Shown: positions 1-6,655 of the stretch, piece after piece
How the letters are laid out: every line of letters starts with the position of its first letter
How positions within the stretch are numbered: the stretch's first letter is position 1
Source of the DNA: Rhizobiaceae bacterium
Lineage (GTDB): Bacteria; Pseudomonadota; Alphaproteobacteria; Rhizobiales; Rhizobiaceae
Assembly (NCBI GenBank): GCA_004299545.1
Contig: SCRB01000071.1
Coordinates: 1-9,700 of the forward strand
DNA: 9,700 bases
Direction of reading: 5' to 3'
The notes under the pieces: generated by a model
Told to the model about the DNA's origin: nothing
The model's input: the letters and a program-made list of their open reading frames with translations, nothing else
Databases searched by the model: none
Translations under genes and position numbers: made by a program

Positions 1-1
1 A

Positions 2-310
2 AACTGGCTGTCCTCGGTGACGGACCTGAGTTCCGAGCTTCCGGGCGAGACGATCAAGGGCAGTTCGGCCGAGGAAATCCGGGCGCTGTCGGAAAAGCTC
101 CGCGCGGTGCAGGAAACGGGCGGTTCCAACCAGCGCATGGCGGCCGCCATGGCCAATCTCGCCGACGGCATTTCCGGCCTCGTCAAGAACATGAGAAGCG
201 AGCAGCAGATCATGCGTGACTGGGTCGAGGCGCAATCCGACGAGCAGAAGGAACTCAGGGCGACGCTGGACAGGATCGCGGAGTCGCTGAAGAAGCGGGA
301 ACCATCGTAA
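2..310 (+). CDS. C-terminal fragment, probable MotA/TolQ/ExbB-type proton channel subunit
   Basis: This reading frame is open from base 2 to a TAA at 308-310, so the window holds only the last 102 residues; the start lies upstream. What is visible is a hydrophilic, highly charged tail rich in Glu, Gln, Lys, Arg and Ala with no membrane helix. It looks like a cytoplasmic helical or coiled-coil extension, ending in KKREPS. No catalytic motif can be seen. The next gene starts on the base right after the stop (TAA then ATG) and is a MotB/OmpA-like protein. Pairs of this kind in rhizobia usually consist of a MotA/TolQ/ExbB-family membrane channel followed by its peptidoglycan-binding partner, and the assignment rests mainly on that context. 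A GTG at 17 lies in frame but is internal, because the frame continues upstream of it. That this is coding is fairly sure; the family is an inference. Confidence 0.6.
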   Translation, partial: NWLSSVTDLSSELPGETIKGSSAEEIRALSEKLRAVQETGGSNQRMAAAMANLADGISGLVKNMRSEQQIMRDWVEAQSDEQKELRATLDRIAESLKKREPS

Positions 311-1342
311 ATGGCTCTCGCACGCAACCGCCGCATCAACCACGGCGTCGATTACTGGCCGGGCTTCGTCGATGCGCTGTCGACGCTGCTTCTGGCGATC
401 ATGTTCCTGCTTTCGGTCTTCGTGCTCGTGCAATTCGTGCTGAACCGCGAAATCAACGGCAAGGACACTGTCCTCGACAAGCTGAACGCGCAGATCAACC
501 AGCTGACGCAGCTTCTGGCGCTGGAAAAGTCGAACAGCCAGGATGCGCAGGACCAACTTGCCAATCTCCAGGCATCGCTGTCGGCTGCACAGGCGGAAAA
601 ATCGCGCCTGCAGCAATTGCTGGCCGCCGGCGCCGGAGCGAGCAATGCGGCCAATGCCAGGATAACCACGCTCTCGGGTGAACTGGATACCCAAAAGCAG
701 GTCAGCCAGCGGGCTCTTTCGCAAGTCGAACTCCTCAACCAACAGATTGCAGCGCTCAGGACGCAGATCGCCGCACTGGAGGATGCGCTCGATGCCTCGG
801 AGAAGAAGGACAAGGAATCGAACACCAAGATCGCCGATCTCGGCAAGCGGCTGAACATCGCGCTGGCCCGGCGGGTCCAGGAACTGAATCGCTATCGGTC
901 GGACTTCTTCGGAAGGCTGCGCGAGATCCTCGCCGACCGCAAGAACATCCGCATCGTCGGCGACCGTTTCGTCTTCCAGTCGGAAGTGCTGTTCCCTTCG
1001 GGTTCCGACCAGATCAACGTGGAGGGGCAGGACGAGATGAAGAAGCTCGCCGACGCCATCATCGAGCTAGAGAAGGAAATCCCGCCGGAAATCAAATGGG
1101 TACTGCGCGTCGACGGCCATACCGACGACGTACCGCTTTCCGGCAATGGCCGCTTCCACGACAACTGGCAGCTTTCGGCGGCGCGCGCCATCGCCGTCGT
1201 CAAATTCCTGATCGCCAACGGCGTTTCGCCGAACCGGCTCGTCGCCGCCGGCTTCGGCCAGTTCCAGCCTCTCGACCCCTCGGACACACCGGAGGCGCGG
1301 GCCAAGAACCGCCGTATCGAACTGAAGCTGACGGAACCATAA
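311..1342 (+). CDS. MotB/OmpA-like peptidoglycan-binding protein with one TM helix and long coiled coil
   Basis: The product is 343 residues. Residues about 17-43 form one membrane helix that begins WPGFVDALSTLLLAIMF. Asp21 sits at the head of this helix, where MotB, TolR and ExbD carry the essential proton-accepting Asp. Residues about 47-195 are heptad-like, Gln/Leu/Ala-rich coiled coil in the periplasm. Residues about 215-343 are an OmpA C-terminal domain: DGHTDD (268-273), NWQLSAARA (285-293, matching the family's NxxLSxxRA pattern) and KNRRIEL near the end. Asp272 and Arg292 line up with the two OmpA residues that grip diaminopimelate in peptidoglycan. The protein therefore probably anchors a proton-driven inner-membrane complex to the cell wall. 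The gene follows the upstream channel-like gene with no gap, so the two are very likely co-translated. No flagellar genes are adjacent, and the coiled coil is longer than in MotB, so a flagellar stator is unlikely. The physiological role is unknown. Confidence 0.88.
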   Translation: MALARNRRINHGVDYWPGFVDALSTLLLAIMFLLSVFVLVQFVLNREINGKDTVLDKLNAQINQLTQLLALEKSNSQDAQDQLANLQASLSAAQAEKSRLQQLLAAGAGASNAANARITTLSGELDTQKQVSQRALSQVELLNQQIAALRTQIAALEDALDASEKKDKESNTKIADLGKRLNIALARRVQELNRYRSDFFGRLREILADRKNIRIVGDRFVFQSEVLFPSGSDQINVEGQDEMKKLADAIIELEKEIPPEIKWVLRVDGHTDDVPLSGNGRFHDNWQLSAARAIAVVKFLIANGVSPNRLVAAGFGQFQPLDPSDTPEARAKNRRIELKLTEP

Positions 1343-1386
1343 TCAAAGGCTCCGAGGTTTGACCTTCCGCCGTTTTGCGTCCGCCA

Positions 1387-2133
1387 TTATGTTCCGTCCG
1401 CGCTCGGCTTTCCCTCGTACTTCACGACGATGAAGGCGCCGACGATCACCATGAGCGCCAGCGCGAACCATGTGATCGCGTATTGGAGATGGGCGTTGCG
1501 GAAATGGATGCGCGTCAACCCGCCGACCGGCAAGCCGCCGGGATTGGGCGTTTTGTCGGCGTCGACGAAATAGGGTGCGACGTCCGATAGATGCCGCGCT
1601 TTGGCGATCGCCGCGACATCGCGGGAATACCAGCGGTTTTCGGCGGGTTTGTTAGAGCGCAGGAACGTCCAGCTCGGTTCGCTGATCCGCAGTAGGCCCG
1701 TTATCGTAACCTCGCCCTTCACCTCACCTTGCCGGCGGGACGAGGGATCGCGCCGGGCGGTGGGCACGAAACCGCGATTGACGAGGACAATGGTGCCGTC
1801 GTCACGCTTCAGCGGCGTCATGACCCAATAGCCGGGACCGAGATCGGTGGCGGTATAGACCAGCGTCTCCTCGCCATTCAGGAGATGGCCCTCCAGCCGT
1901 ACATGCCGGTATTCGTCGCGCGCGGCGGTGACGGCCGGCCATTCCTTCGGCCCCGGCGCCGAAACCGGGGCAGCATGCACCCGCGCGTCGACCCGCGCGA
2001 TGAGCGCCTGCTTCCAGCTCCGCCGCTCGACCTGCCAGATGCCGAGAGCGATGAAGGCCGCGAAGAGGACGAGGCCGAAGACCGCGAGAGCGAAATGTCT
2101 CGCCTTCAATCGCCCGCGCTCCTGCTCCGGCAT
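1387..2133 (-). CDS. SURF1 family cytochrome oxidase assembly protein
   Basis: The 248-residue product has the usual SURF1 layout of two membrane helices flanking a periplasmic domain. Helix 1 spans about residues 13-34 and ends in LGIWQVERRSWK, the family's LGxWQxxR signature. The middle domain contains VNRGFVP (118-124). Helix 2 spans about 214-237 and starts with NAHLQYAITWF, whose His215 corresponds to the heme-liganding His described for Paracoccus Surf1. SURF1 proteins help insert heme a into subunit I of heme-copper oxidases. The gene starts 15 bp after cyoD and is the last gene of the cyo operon, so it should act on this quinol oxidase. Paracoccus likewise has a dedicated Surf1q encoded with its ba3 quinol oxidase. 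Its Shine-Dalgarno sequence is weak, suggesting translation coupled to cyoD. The 44 bp between its stop and the convergent neighbour contain no clear terminator hairpin. Confidence 0.93.
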   Translation of the reverse strand: MPEQERGRLKARHFALAVFGLVLFAAFIALGIWQVERRSWKQALIARVDARVHAAPVSAPGPKEWPAVTAARDEYRHVRLEGHLLNGEETLVYTATDLGPGYWVMTPLKRDDGTIVLVNRGFVPTARRDPSSRRQGEVKGEVTITGLLRISEPSWTFLRSNKPAENRWYSRDVAAIAKARHLSDVAPYFVDADKTPNPGGLPVGGLTRIHFRNAHLQYAITWFALALMVIVGAFIVVKYEGKPSADGT

Positions 2134-2148
2134 CTTCGAGGCCGGCGA

Positions 2149-2535
2149 TCAGCCCGGACGGGCCGTCATCATGCCCGGCATCATGTTGAGGTTGAGATGG
2201 TACATCACCCAGAGCGAGCCGACGATGCCGATCACCACCATGATGACGGTGAAGATCAGCGCCAGCATGTTCCAGCCGCCTTCCGACGCCGTGTCGAGAT
2301 GGAGGAAATAGATCATGTGCACGACGATCTGCACGACGGCGAAGACGATGACGAGAATGCTCGTGGCGACAGCGTTGTCGAGCACATTGCCCATGACCAG
2401 CCAGAACGGGATCACCGTCAGGACGACGGCGAGGACGAAGCCGGTAAGGTAGCCCTTCATCGAGCCGTGAGGCGCGTCCGCGGCGATGGCATGATGGCCG
2501 TCGGCGGGATGCGAAGCGTGCGCGTCCGAACTCAT
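2149..2535 (-). CDS. cyoD: Cytochrome o ubiquinol oxidase subunit IV
   Basis: The 128-residue product has three predicted membrane helices (about residues 28-48, 56-80 and 88-113) and ends in the LNMMPG tail typical of CyoD. Subunit IV is a small non-catalytic part of the bo3-type quinol oxidase; in E. coli it assists assembly and CuB-site formation in subunit I. The ATG at 2535 was chosen because it overlaps the cyoC stop by one base (TGATG), is preceded by GGGAG about 8 nt upstream and begins a normal CyoD N-terminus. An in-frame ATG at 2616 would add 27 Arg-rich residues lying inside cyoC and is not credible. The N-terminal region holds five His in its first 23 residues (H6, H9, H14, H15, H23), which is unusual enough to note. 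Confidence 0.95.
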   Translation of the reverse strand: MSSDAHASHPADGHHAIAADAPHGSMKGYLTGFVLAVVLTVIPFWLVMGNVLDNAVATSILVIVFAVVQIVVHMIYFLHLDTASEGGWNMLALIFTVIMVVIGIVGSLWVMYHLNLNMMPGMMTARPG

Positions 2536-3155
2536 CAGAGGACTCCCAACAGGTAGACGACCGAGAAGACGCCGATCCAGATGACGTCGAGGAAGTGCCA
2601 GAACATGCTGAAGCACATCAGGCGGCGCGCGTTCTCGTGGACAAGGCCCTTGCGACCGACCTGAACCATCAGCGTTATCAGCCAGATGATGCCGATGGTG
2701 ACGTGCGTGCCGTGCGTGCCGACGAGCGTGAAGAAGGCCGACAGGAAGGCGCTGCGCTGCGGGCCGGCGCCCTCGGCGATCATGGTGGCGAATTCATGCA
2801 GTTCGAGGCCGACGAAGGCGGCGCCGAAGAGGCCGGTGACGGCGAGCCAGAAGAGCGTCGATCCCTTGTTGCGCTTCTGCATTTCGAGCATGGCGAAGCC
2901 GCAGGTGATCGAGGAAATCAGCAGCATCGCTGTGTTCAGCGCGACGCCGGGAATGTCCAGCACCTCCGCTGCCGTCGGGCCGCCGGCATAGCGGTGCCGC
3001 AAGACACCGAAGGTGGCGAAGAGCGCGGCGAAGATGAGCGTGTCGCTCATGATGTAGATCCAGAAGCCGAGCAGCGTGCTGCTGTGCGCGTGCTCTTCTT
3101 CCGTCACGTAGAAGGCCGGTTGGCCGGCGGTCTGGACAGCGCTTTCAGTGCTCAT
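2535..3155 (-). CDS. cyoC: Cytochrome o ubiquinol oxidase subunit III
   Basis: The 206-residue protein has the five-helix form of heme-copper oxidase subunit III. Predicted helices lie at about 28-51, 70-90, 100-121, 138-166 and 180-205. Family features include GFWIYIMSDTLIFAALFATF in helix 1, GLELHEF (117-122) with the conserved buried Glu, THGTHVTIG (147-155) and FWHFLDVIWI (185-194). It packs against subunit I and is thought to stabilise it rather than carry redox centres. The start sits 9 bp after cyoB in TGAGGACGGACGATG, where the GAGG overlapping the cyoB stop serves as the ribosome binding site. Tight spacing on both sides indicates a single transcript. Confidence 0.96.
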   Translation of the reverse strand: MSTESAVQTAGQPAFYVTEEEHAHSSTLLGFWIYIMSDTLIFAALFATFGVLRHRYAGGPTAAEVLDIPGVALNTAMLLISSITCGFAMLEMQKRNKGSTLFWLAVTGLFGAAFVGLELHEFATMIAEGAGPQRSAFLSAFFTLVGTHGTHVTIGIIWLITLMVQVGRKGLVHENARRLMCFSMFWHFLDVIWIGVFSVVYLLGVL

Positions 3156-3164
3156 CGTCCGTCC

Positions 3165-5165
3165 TCACGCATGCCGGGCGAGCAAAGCGGTGCGCTCGCC
3201 TTCCGTCGCCACGACGGTCTCGACGGGGATGTCGAAGTCGCGGTTGTAGTTGAAGGTATGGCCGATGGCGACGACGATCATCGCGACGAAGCTCACGGCC
3301 GCGAGCCACCACATGTACCAGATCATGCCGAACGCAAAGGCCACGGCGAGGGCGGCGAGGATCGCTCCGGTGCCGGTGTTCTTCGGCATATGGATCGGCC
3401 GGAAACCCTCCCGCGGACGGACATAGCCCCGGTCCTTCATGTCCCACCACGCATCGTGGTCATAGACGATCGGGGTGAAGGCGAAATTGTATTCCGGCGG
3501 CGGCGAGGAGGTCGACCATTCGAGCGTGCGCCCGTCCCATGGGTCGCCGGTGACGTCGCGCAACTGGTCGCGTCTTGCGATGCTGACGCCGATCTGGACG
3601 AGCATCGCCAGGATGCCACCCCCGATCAGCAGCGCGCCGAACGCAGCAATCACGAACCAGATCTGCAACGACGGGTCGTCGAAATGGTTGAGCCGCCGCG
3701 TGATGCCCATCAGGCCGAGCACATAGAGCGGCATGAAGGCAAGATAGAAGCCCGGGACCCACAGCCAGAACGAAACCTTGCCCCAGAATTGATCCAGCTT
3801 GAAGCCGAAGGCTTTCGGGAACCAGTAGTTGATCGCCGCGAAGATGCCGAACAGCACGCCGCCGATGATCACGTTGTGGAAATGCGCGATCAGGAACAGC
3901 GAATTGTGCAGCACGAAATCCGCCGGCGGGACCGCGAGCATAACGCCCGTCATGCCGCCGATCACGAAGGTAATCATGAAGGCGACCGACCACATCATCG
4001 GCAGTTCGAAGCGGATGCGGCCCTTGTACATCGTGAACAACCAGTTGAAGATCTTCGCCCCCGTCGGAATCGAGATGATCATCGTCGTGATGCCGAAGAA
4101 GGAATTGACGCTGGCGCCCGAACCCATCGTGAAGAAGTGATGCAGCCACACGAGGTAGGACAGGATCGTGATGACGATCGTGGCATAGACCATCGAGGCG
4201 TAGCCGAAGAGCCGCTTGCCGCAGAACGTCGCCACGACTTCCGAATAGACGCCGAAGCAGGGCAGGACGAGGATGTAGACTTCCGGGTGGCCCCAGATCC
4301 AGATGAGGTTGACATACATCATCTGGTCGCCGCCGCCGGTATTGGTGAAGAAATGCGTGCCGGCGTAACGGTCGAGCGCCAAAAGGGCGAGAACGGCCGT
4401 CAGCACCGGGAAGGCCGCGACGATCAGGATGTTGGTGCACAGAGCCGTCCATGTGAAGACGGGCATCTTCATCATGCTCATGCCCGGCGCCCGCATCTTG
4501 ATGATGGTGGCCACCATATTGACACCGGATAGAAGCGTGCCGATGCCGGCGACCTGCAGGCCCCAGATGTAATAATCGACGCCTGTATCGGGACTGTAGG
4601 GCAGTTCCGACAGCGGCGGATAGGCCAGCCATCCTGTCATCGCGAAGACGCCGACGAAAAGCGAGATCATGACGATCACGGCGCCTGCCGCCGTCATCCA
4701 GAAGCTGAAATTGTTGAGGAACGGGAAGGCGACGTCACGCGCGCCGATCTGCAGGGGCACGACGAAGTTCATCAGCCCGGTGATCAGCGGCATCGCCGCG
4801 AAGAAGATCATGATCACGCCATGGGCGGTGAAGATCTGGTCGTAATGGTGCGGCGGCAGATAACCCTGATTGGCACCGAAGGCGATCGCCTGCTGCGAGC
4901 GCATCATGGCGGCGTCGGAGAAACCGCGCACGAACATGACAAGGCCCAGAATCATGTACATCGCGCCGATCTTCTTGTGATCGATGCTGGTGATCCACTC
5001 GTTCCAGAGATAACCCCATTTGCGGTAATAGGTGATCGCGGCAACGATGGCGACGCCGCCGATGGCGACAACGATGAACGTATAGACGACAATCGTCTCC
5101 GGCAGGATGTCCTGCCAAGTCAGGCGTCCGAAGATGAACTTCCACAGATCCGGGTTTGAAAACAT
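3165..5165 (-). CDS. cyoB: Cytochrome o ubiquinol oxidase subunit I (catalytic heme-copper subunit)
   Basis: The 666-residue product, close to the 663 of E. coli CyoB, reduces O2 to water with electrons from ubiquinol and pumps protons across the inner membrane. The catalytic residues can be placed by their motifs. Low-spin heme ligands are His115 (FTAHGVIM) and His430. The high-spin heme ligand is His428 (AHFHN). CuB ligands are His293, His342 and His343, with Tyr297 cross-linkable to His293 (WGHPEVY). Glu295 and Asp144 (GARDVAF) match the D-channel and Lys371 (TGAK) the K-channel. Arg80 and Asp84 (RGFSD) match the quinol-site pair Arg71/Asp75 of E. coli, with a constant offset of +9, which favours a quinol rather than a cytochrome c oxidase. 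About 15 membrane helices are expected. Its ribosome binding site is weak (AGAG/AAG before ATG) and a GC-rich palindrome lies in the 66-bp gap after cyoA. No key residue is missing. Confidence 0.98.
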   Translation of the reverse strand: MFSNPDLWKFIFGRLTWQDILPETIVVYTFIVVAIGGVAIVAAITYYRKWGYLWNEWITSIDHKKIGAMYMILGLVMFVRGFSDAAMMRSQQAIAFGANQGYLPPHHYDQIFTAHGVIMIFFAAMPLITGLMNFVVPLQIGARDVAFPFLNNFSFWMTAAGAVIVMISLFVGVFAMTGWLAYPPLSELPYSPDTGVDYYIWGLQVAGIGTLLSGVNMVATIIKMRAPGMSMMKMPVFTWTALCTNILIVAAFPVLTAVLALLALDRYAGTHFFTNTGGGDQMMYVNLIWIWGHPEVYILVLPCFGVYSEVVATFCGKRLFGYASMVYATIVITILSYLVWLHHFFTMGSGASVNSFFGITTMIISIPTGAKIFNWLFTMYKGRIRFELPMMWSVAFMITFVIGGMTGVMLAVPPADFVLHNSLFLIAHFHNVIIGGVLFGIFAAINYWFPKAFGFKLDQFWGKVSFWLWVPGFYLAFMPLYVLGLMGITRRLNHFDDPSLQIWFVIAAFGALLIGGGILAMLVQIGVSIARRDQLRDVTGDPWDGRTLEWSTSSPPPEYNFAFTPIVYDHDAWWDMKDRGYVRPREGFRPIHMPKNTGTGAILAALAVAFAFGMIWYMWWLAAVSFVAMIVVAIGHTFNYNRDFDIPVETVVATEGERTALLARHA

Positions 5166-5193
5166 CGTCTTGCTCTGCTTTTTCGGTCGATCA

Positions 5194-5208
5194 CGGCGCC
5201 GGGCGCCG
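5194..5208. repeat. GC-rich palindrome between cyoA and cyoB
   Basis: CGGCGCC and GGCGCCG flank a single G, giving perfect 7-bp arms. It sits in the 66-bp cyoA-cyoB gap, 28 bp upstream of the cyoB start. On the cyoB-sense strand it is followed by an A-rich stretch (GAAAAAG) and not a T-run, so it is not a standard intrinsic terminator. It could be an mRNA processing or stabilising hairpin that sets the cyoA:cyoB ratio, or a chance GC palindrome. The palindrome itself is certain; its function is inferred. Confidence 0.5.
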
Positions 5209-5231
5209 CCTATGCAATTGCCGTGGTCTTC

Positions 5232-6251
5232 TCAGTTTCCGGTCGCGGCGGCGGCATTCGAACCGGCGCCCTTCGCCTCCGGCGCATCGTGATGCGCCAT
5301 GCCGGGCATGTCCGCCATTTCATCCGCACCGCCGCCACCTTCCGCCTTGTGCCCGTGATCCATGGCCATGACCTTGTCCATGCAGGGCTCCGCATGGCCG
5401 ACGCACCGGTTCAGGATGTCGTGATAGAGGTCGGGCGCCACCGACCTGTAATAATGCACCGGGTCGTTGCTGCTGGGCTTCGCCAGCGTCTCGTATGTCG
5501 ACACGCTCAGCTCGTCGCCGCCCGCCTTCACCTTGTCGACCCAGGCCTTGAAGTCGGCCTCGCTCAAGCCATGGAACTTGAAGTTCATGCCGGAAAAGCC
5601 GGCGCCGCTGTAATTGGCGGAAAAGCCGTCATAGACGCCGGGCTTGTTGATGACGGCGTGAAGCTTCGTCTCCATGCCCGCCATGGAGTAGATCTGGCCC
5701 GCCAGCGCCGGAATGTAGAAGGAGTTCATCAGGTCCGACGAAGTGATCTTGAAATAGATCGGCCTGTCCACCGGGGCAGCGAGTTCGTTGACGGTGGCGA
5801 TCCCTTCTTCCGGGTAGAAGAACAGCCATTTCCAGTTCATCGAGACGACTTCCACCGTCAGCGGCTTGTTCTGCGGCGTCACCGCCTGGCCGGCGCTGAT
5901 GCGCTCGAGCGGACGGTAAGGGTCGAGCGTATGGGTGCTGACCCAGGTGATGGAGCCGAGCGCGATGATGATGGCGAGCGGAGCCGACCAGATGACGACT
6001 TCCAGCCGGGTGGAGTGGCTCCATTCCGGGCGGTATTCGGCATTCCGGGATTGCCGGTACTTCCAGGCGAAAAAGATCGTCAGGAGTATCACCGGAACGA
6101 TGATCAGCAGCATCAGGATCGTCGAAATGACGATGATGTCGCGTTGCTGCGCTGCAATATATCCGGACGGATCGAGCACCACCATGTTGCACCCGCTAAG
6201 GGCAAGCATTGCCGGCGCGACGAGCGATCCCAACAGTAACTTTCTCAGCAT
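5232..6251 (-). CDS. cyoA: Cytochrome o ubiquinol oxidase subunit II (lipoprotein)
   Basis: The 339-residue product begins with a lipoprotein signal, MLRKLLLGSLVAPAMLALSGC, with lipobox LSGC and acylated Cys21. Two membrane helices follow (about 39-65 and 83-105), then a periplasmic cupredoxin domain (about 120-240; SMNWKWLFFYPE, NSFYIPALAGQIYSMAGM) and a COX-ARM-like region (about 245-285). The CuA Cys/His ligands of cytochrome c oxidases are absent (FSGMNFKFHG where CuA proteins have the Cys loop), as expected for a quinol oxidase. The C-terminal 57 residues are rich in His and Met (MDKVMAMDHGHK, DEMADMPGMAHHD); E. coli CyoA has a comparable tail. The start at 6251 was chosen because it gives the signal peptide and has GGGA upstream. 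An in-frame ATG at 6443 would add 64 Arg/Cys-rich, unlikely residues. It is the first gene of the operon. Confidence 0.96.
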   Translation of the reverse strand: MLRKLLLGSLVAPAMLALSGCNMVVLDPSGYIAAQQRDIIVISTILMLLIIVPVILLTIFFAWKYRQSRNAEYRPEWSHSTRLEVVIWSAPLAIIIALGSITWVSTHTLDPYRPLERISAGQAVTPQNKPLTVEVVSMNWKWLFFYPEEGIATVNELAAPVDRPIYFKITSSDLMNSFYIPALAGQIYSMAGMETKLHAVINKPGVYDGFSANYSGAGFSGMNFKFHGLSEADFKAWVDKVKAGGDELSVSTYETLAKPSSNDPVHYYRSVAPDLYHDILNRCVGHAEPCMDKVMAMDHGHKAEGGGGADEMADMPGMAHHDAPEAKGAGSNAAAATGN

Positions 6252-6264
6252 GAACCCAATCCCG

Positions 6265-6281
6265 CCGGCATGGCATGCCGG
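6265..6281. repeat. 17-bp palindrome just upstream of the cyoA start
   Basis: CCGGCATG and CATGCCGG flank a single G. It ends 13 bp upstream of the cyoA ATG. In cyoA mRNA the outer six pairs could form a hairpin with a 5-nt loop directly 5' of the ribosome binding site; as DNA it could be an operator. It is directly adjacent to a second small palindrome at 6283-6293. The symmetry is certain; a regulatory role is inferred. Confidence 0.5.
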
Positions 6282-6343
6282 GCACAACTTGTGTTGACCG
6301 AGGCGGAAAACCTGCCGGTAATGGCACGTGCATGAGGGTCGCC

Positions 6344-6361
6344 ATCGGCCAGACGGCCGAT
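6344..6361. repeat. Perfect 7-bp stem, 4-nt loop in the cyoA leader side
   Basis: ATCGGCC and GGCCGAT surround AGAC. No T-run follows on either strand, so it is not an intrinsic terminator. It lies about 93 bp upstream of the cyoA start and could be part of a structured 5' leader or an operator. Confidence 0.4.
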
Positions 6362-6492
6362 TGCCCCAAACGCGCCTCCCAGCATGGACAATCCGCTTTC
6401 CGCGTGGCCGCGGATCAAGCCGGGGCCATCGAAATTGCTGCACCTGCTAACGGCTTTCACCGTGCCTGTCACCCCCTTTCGCCCGGTTCGTT

Positions 6493-6523
6493 TGTCGCAG
6501 GTGAAGAGATGTCGCAGCTGACG
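6493..6523. promoter_or_regulatory. Tandem direct repeat, candidate response-regulator site
   Basis: Two 14-base units at 6493-6506 and 6510-6523 share the pattern TGTCGCAGSTGAMG, with 12 of 14 positions identical and a 17-bp period. On the cyoA-sense strand both read CTGCGACA. The GCGACA core fits the first part of the binding pattern I recall for RegR/ActR-type redox regulators (GNGRCR...), though the second half of that pattern does not match well. It lies about 240 bp upstream of cyoA and 130 bp upstream of the MFS gene. The repeat is certain; the bound protein is a guess. Confidence 0.4.
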
Positions 6524-6564
6524 TTGGGGAAAGAGTACGGGAACGGTCGCGGCACTGCAACCAT

Positions 6565-6593
6565 TTGACGCATATCGAAGGGCAGCGCATAGT
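6565..6593 (+). promoter_or_regulatory. Candidate sigma70 promoter for the MFS gene, overlapped by an FNR/FixK-like box
   Basis: TTGACG (6565-6570) and CATAGT (6588-6593) are spaced by 17 bp, matching 5 of 6 and 4 of 6 consensus bases. This would give a leader of roughly 55 nt before the ATG at 6656. The -35 is embedded in TTGACGCATATCGA (6565-6578), which differs at one position from the FNR/FixK pattern TTGAY-N4-RTCAA. A regulator bound there would overlap the -35 and probably repress. Confidence 0.4.
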
Positions 6594-6655
6594 TGCCGGC
6601 GACCTGGAGGAGTCTGGTCTGCCGGCTGGTTCGGCAAATGGCAACGAGGAATGGA

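Larger units (their letters stand above)
6252..6655. promoter_or_regulatory. Divergent control region between cyoA and the MFS gene
   Basis: This 404-bp gap separates the cyoA start (leftward) from the MFS start (rightward), so it must carry promoters for both. No credible short gene was found in it. It contains a 17-bp palindrome (6265-6281), a smaller one CACAA-C-TTGTG (6283-6293), a 7-bp stem with 4-nt loop (6344-6361), a stem pairing ATCCGC with GCGGAT (6391-6415), a tandem direct repeat (6493-6523), and a sigma70-like promoter pointing to the MFS gene (6565-6593). For cyoA the best I can offer is a weak -35 GTGACA (minus strand, 6467-6472) with a poor -10 (TTAGCA, 6445-6450), so its promoter is not settled. 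Such length and structure suggest that oxidase expression is controlled, as is known for cyo operons responding to oxygen and redox regulators. Confidence 0.7.

Noticed and set aside
2..1342. A Zorya anti-phage system.
   Set aside because: The MotAB-like architecture is suggestive, but the next genes are respiratory and no helicase or nuclease component is present in view. The upstream side is not visible.
1343..1386. A bidirectional terminator between the convergent OmpA-like and SURF1 genes.
   Set aside because: Only a 4-bp arm repeat (AGGT-TTG-ACCT) is present, with no T-run, so a terminator cannot be supported.
2595..4532. A 645-codon open frame on the + strand, antisense to cyoB and cyoC.
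   Set aside because: Its product is a low-complexity run of Asp, Glu, Arg and His with no domain, as expected opposite a GC-rich gene, whereas the opposite strand encodes unmistakable CyoB and CyoC.
5223..6239. A 338-codon open frame on the + strand opposite cyoA, and a similar one opposite SURF1/cyoD at 1729-2556.
   Set aside because: Both are composition artefacts opposite well-supported genes and show no recognisable domain.
6252..6443. An N-terminal extension of CyoA from an upstream ATG at 6443.
   Set aside because: The extra 64 residues are Arg/Cys-rich and unlike any CyoA, and they would bury the lipoprotein signal that starts at 6251.
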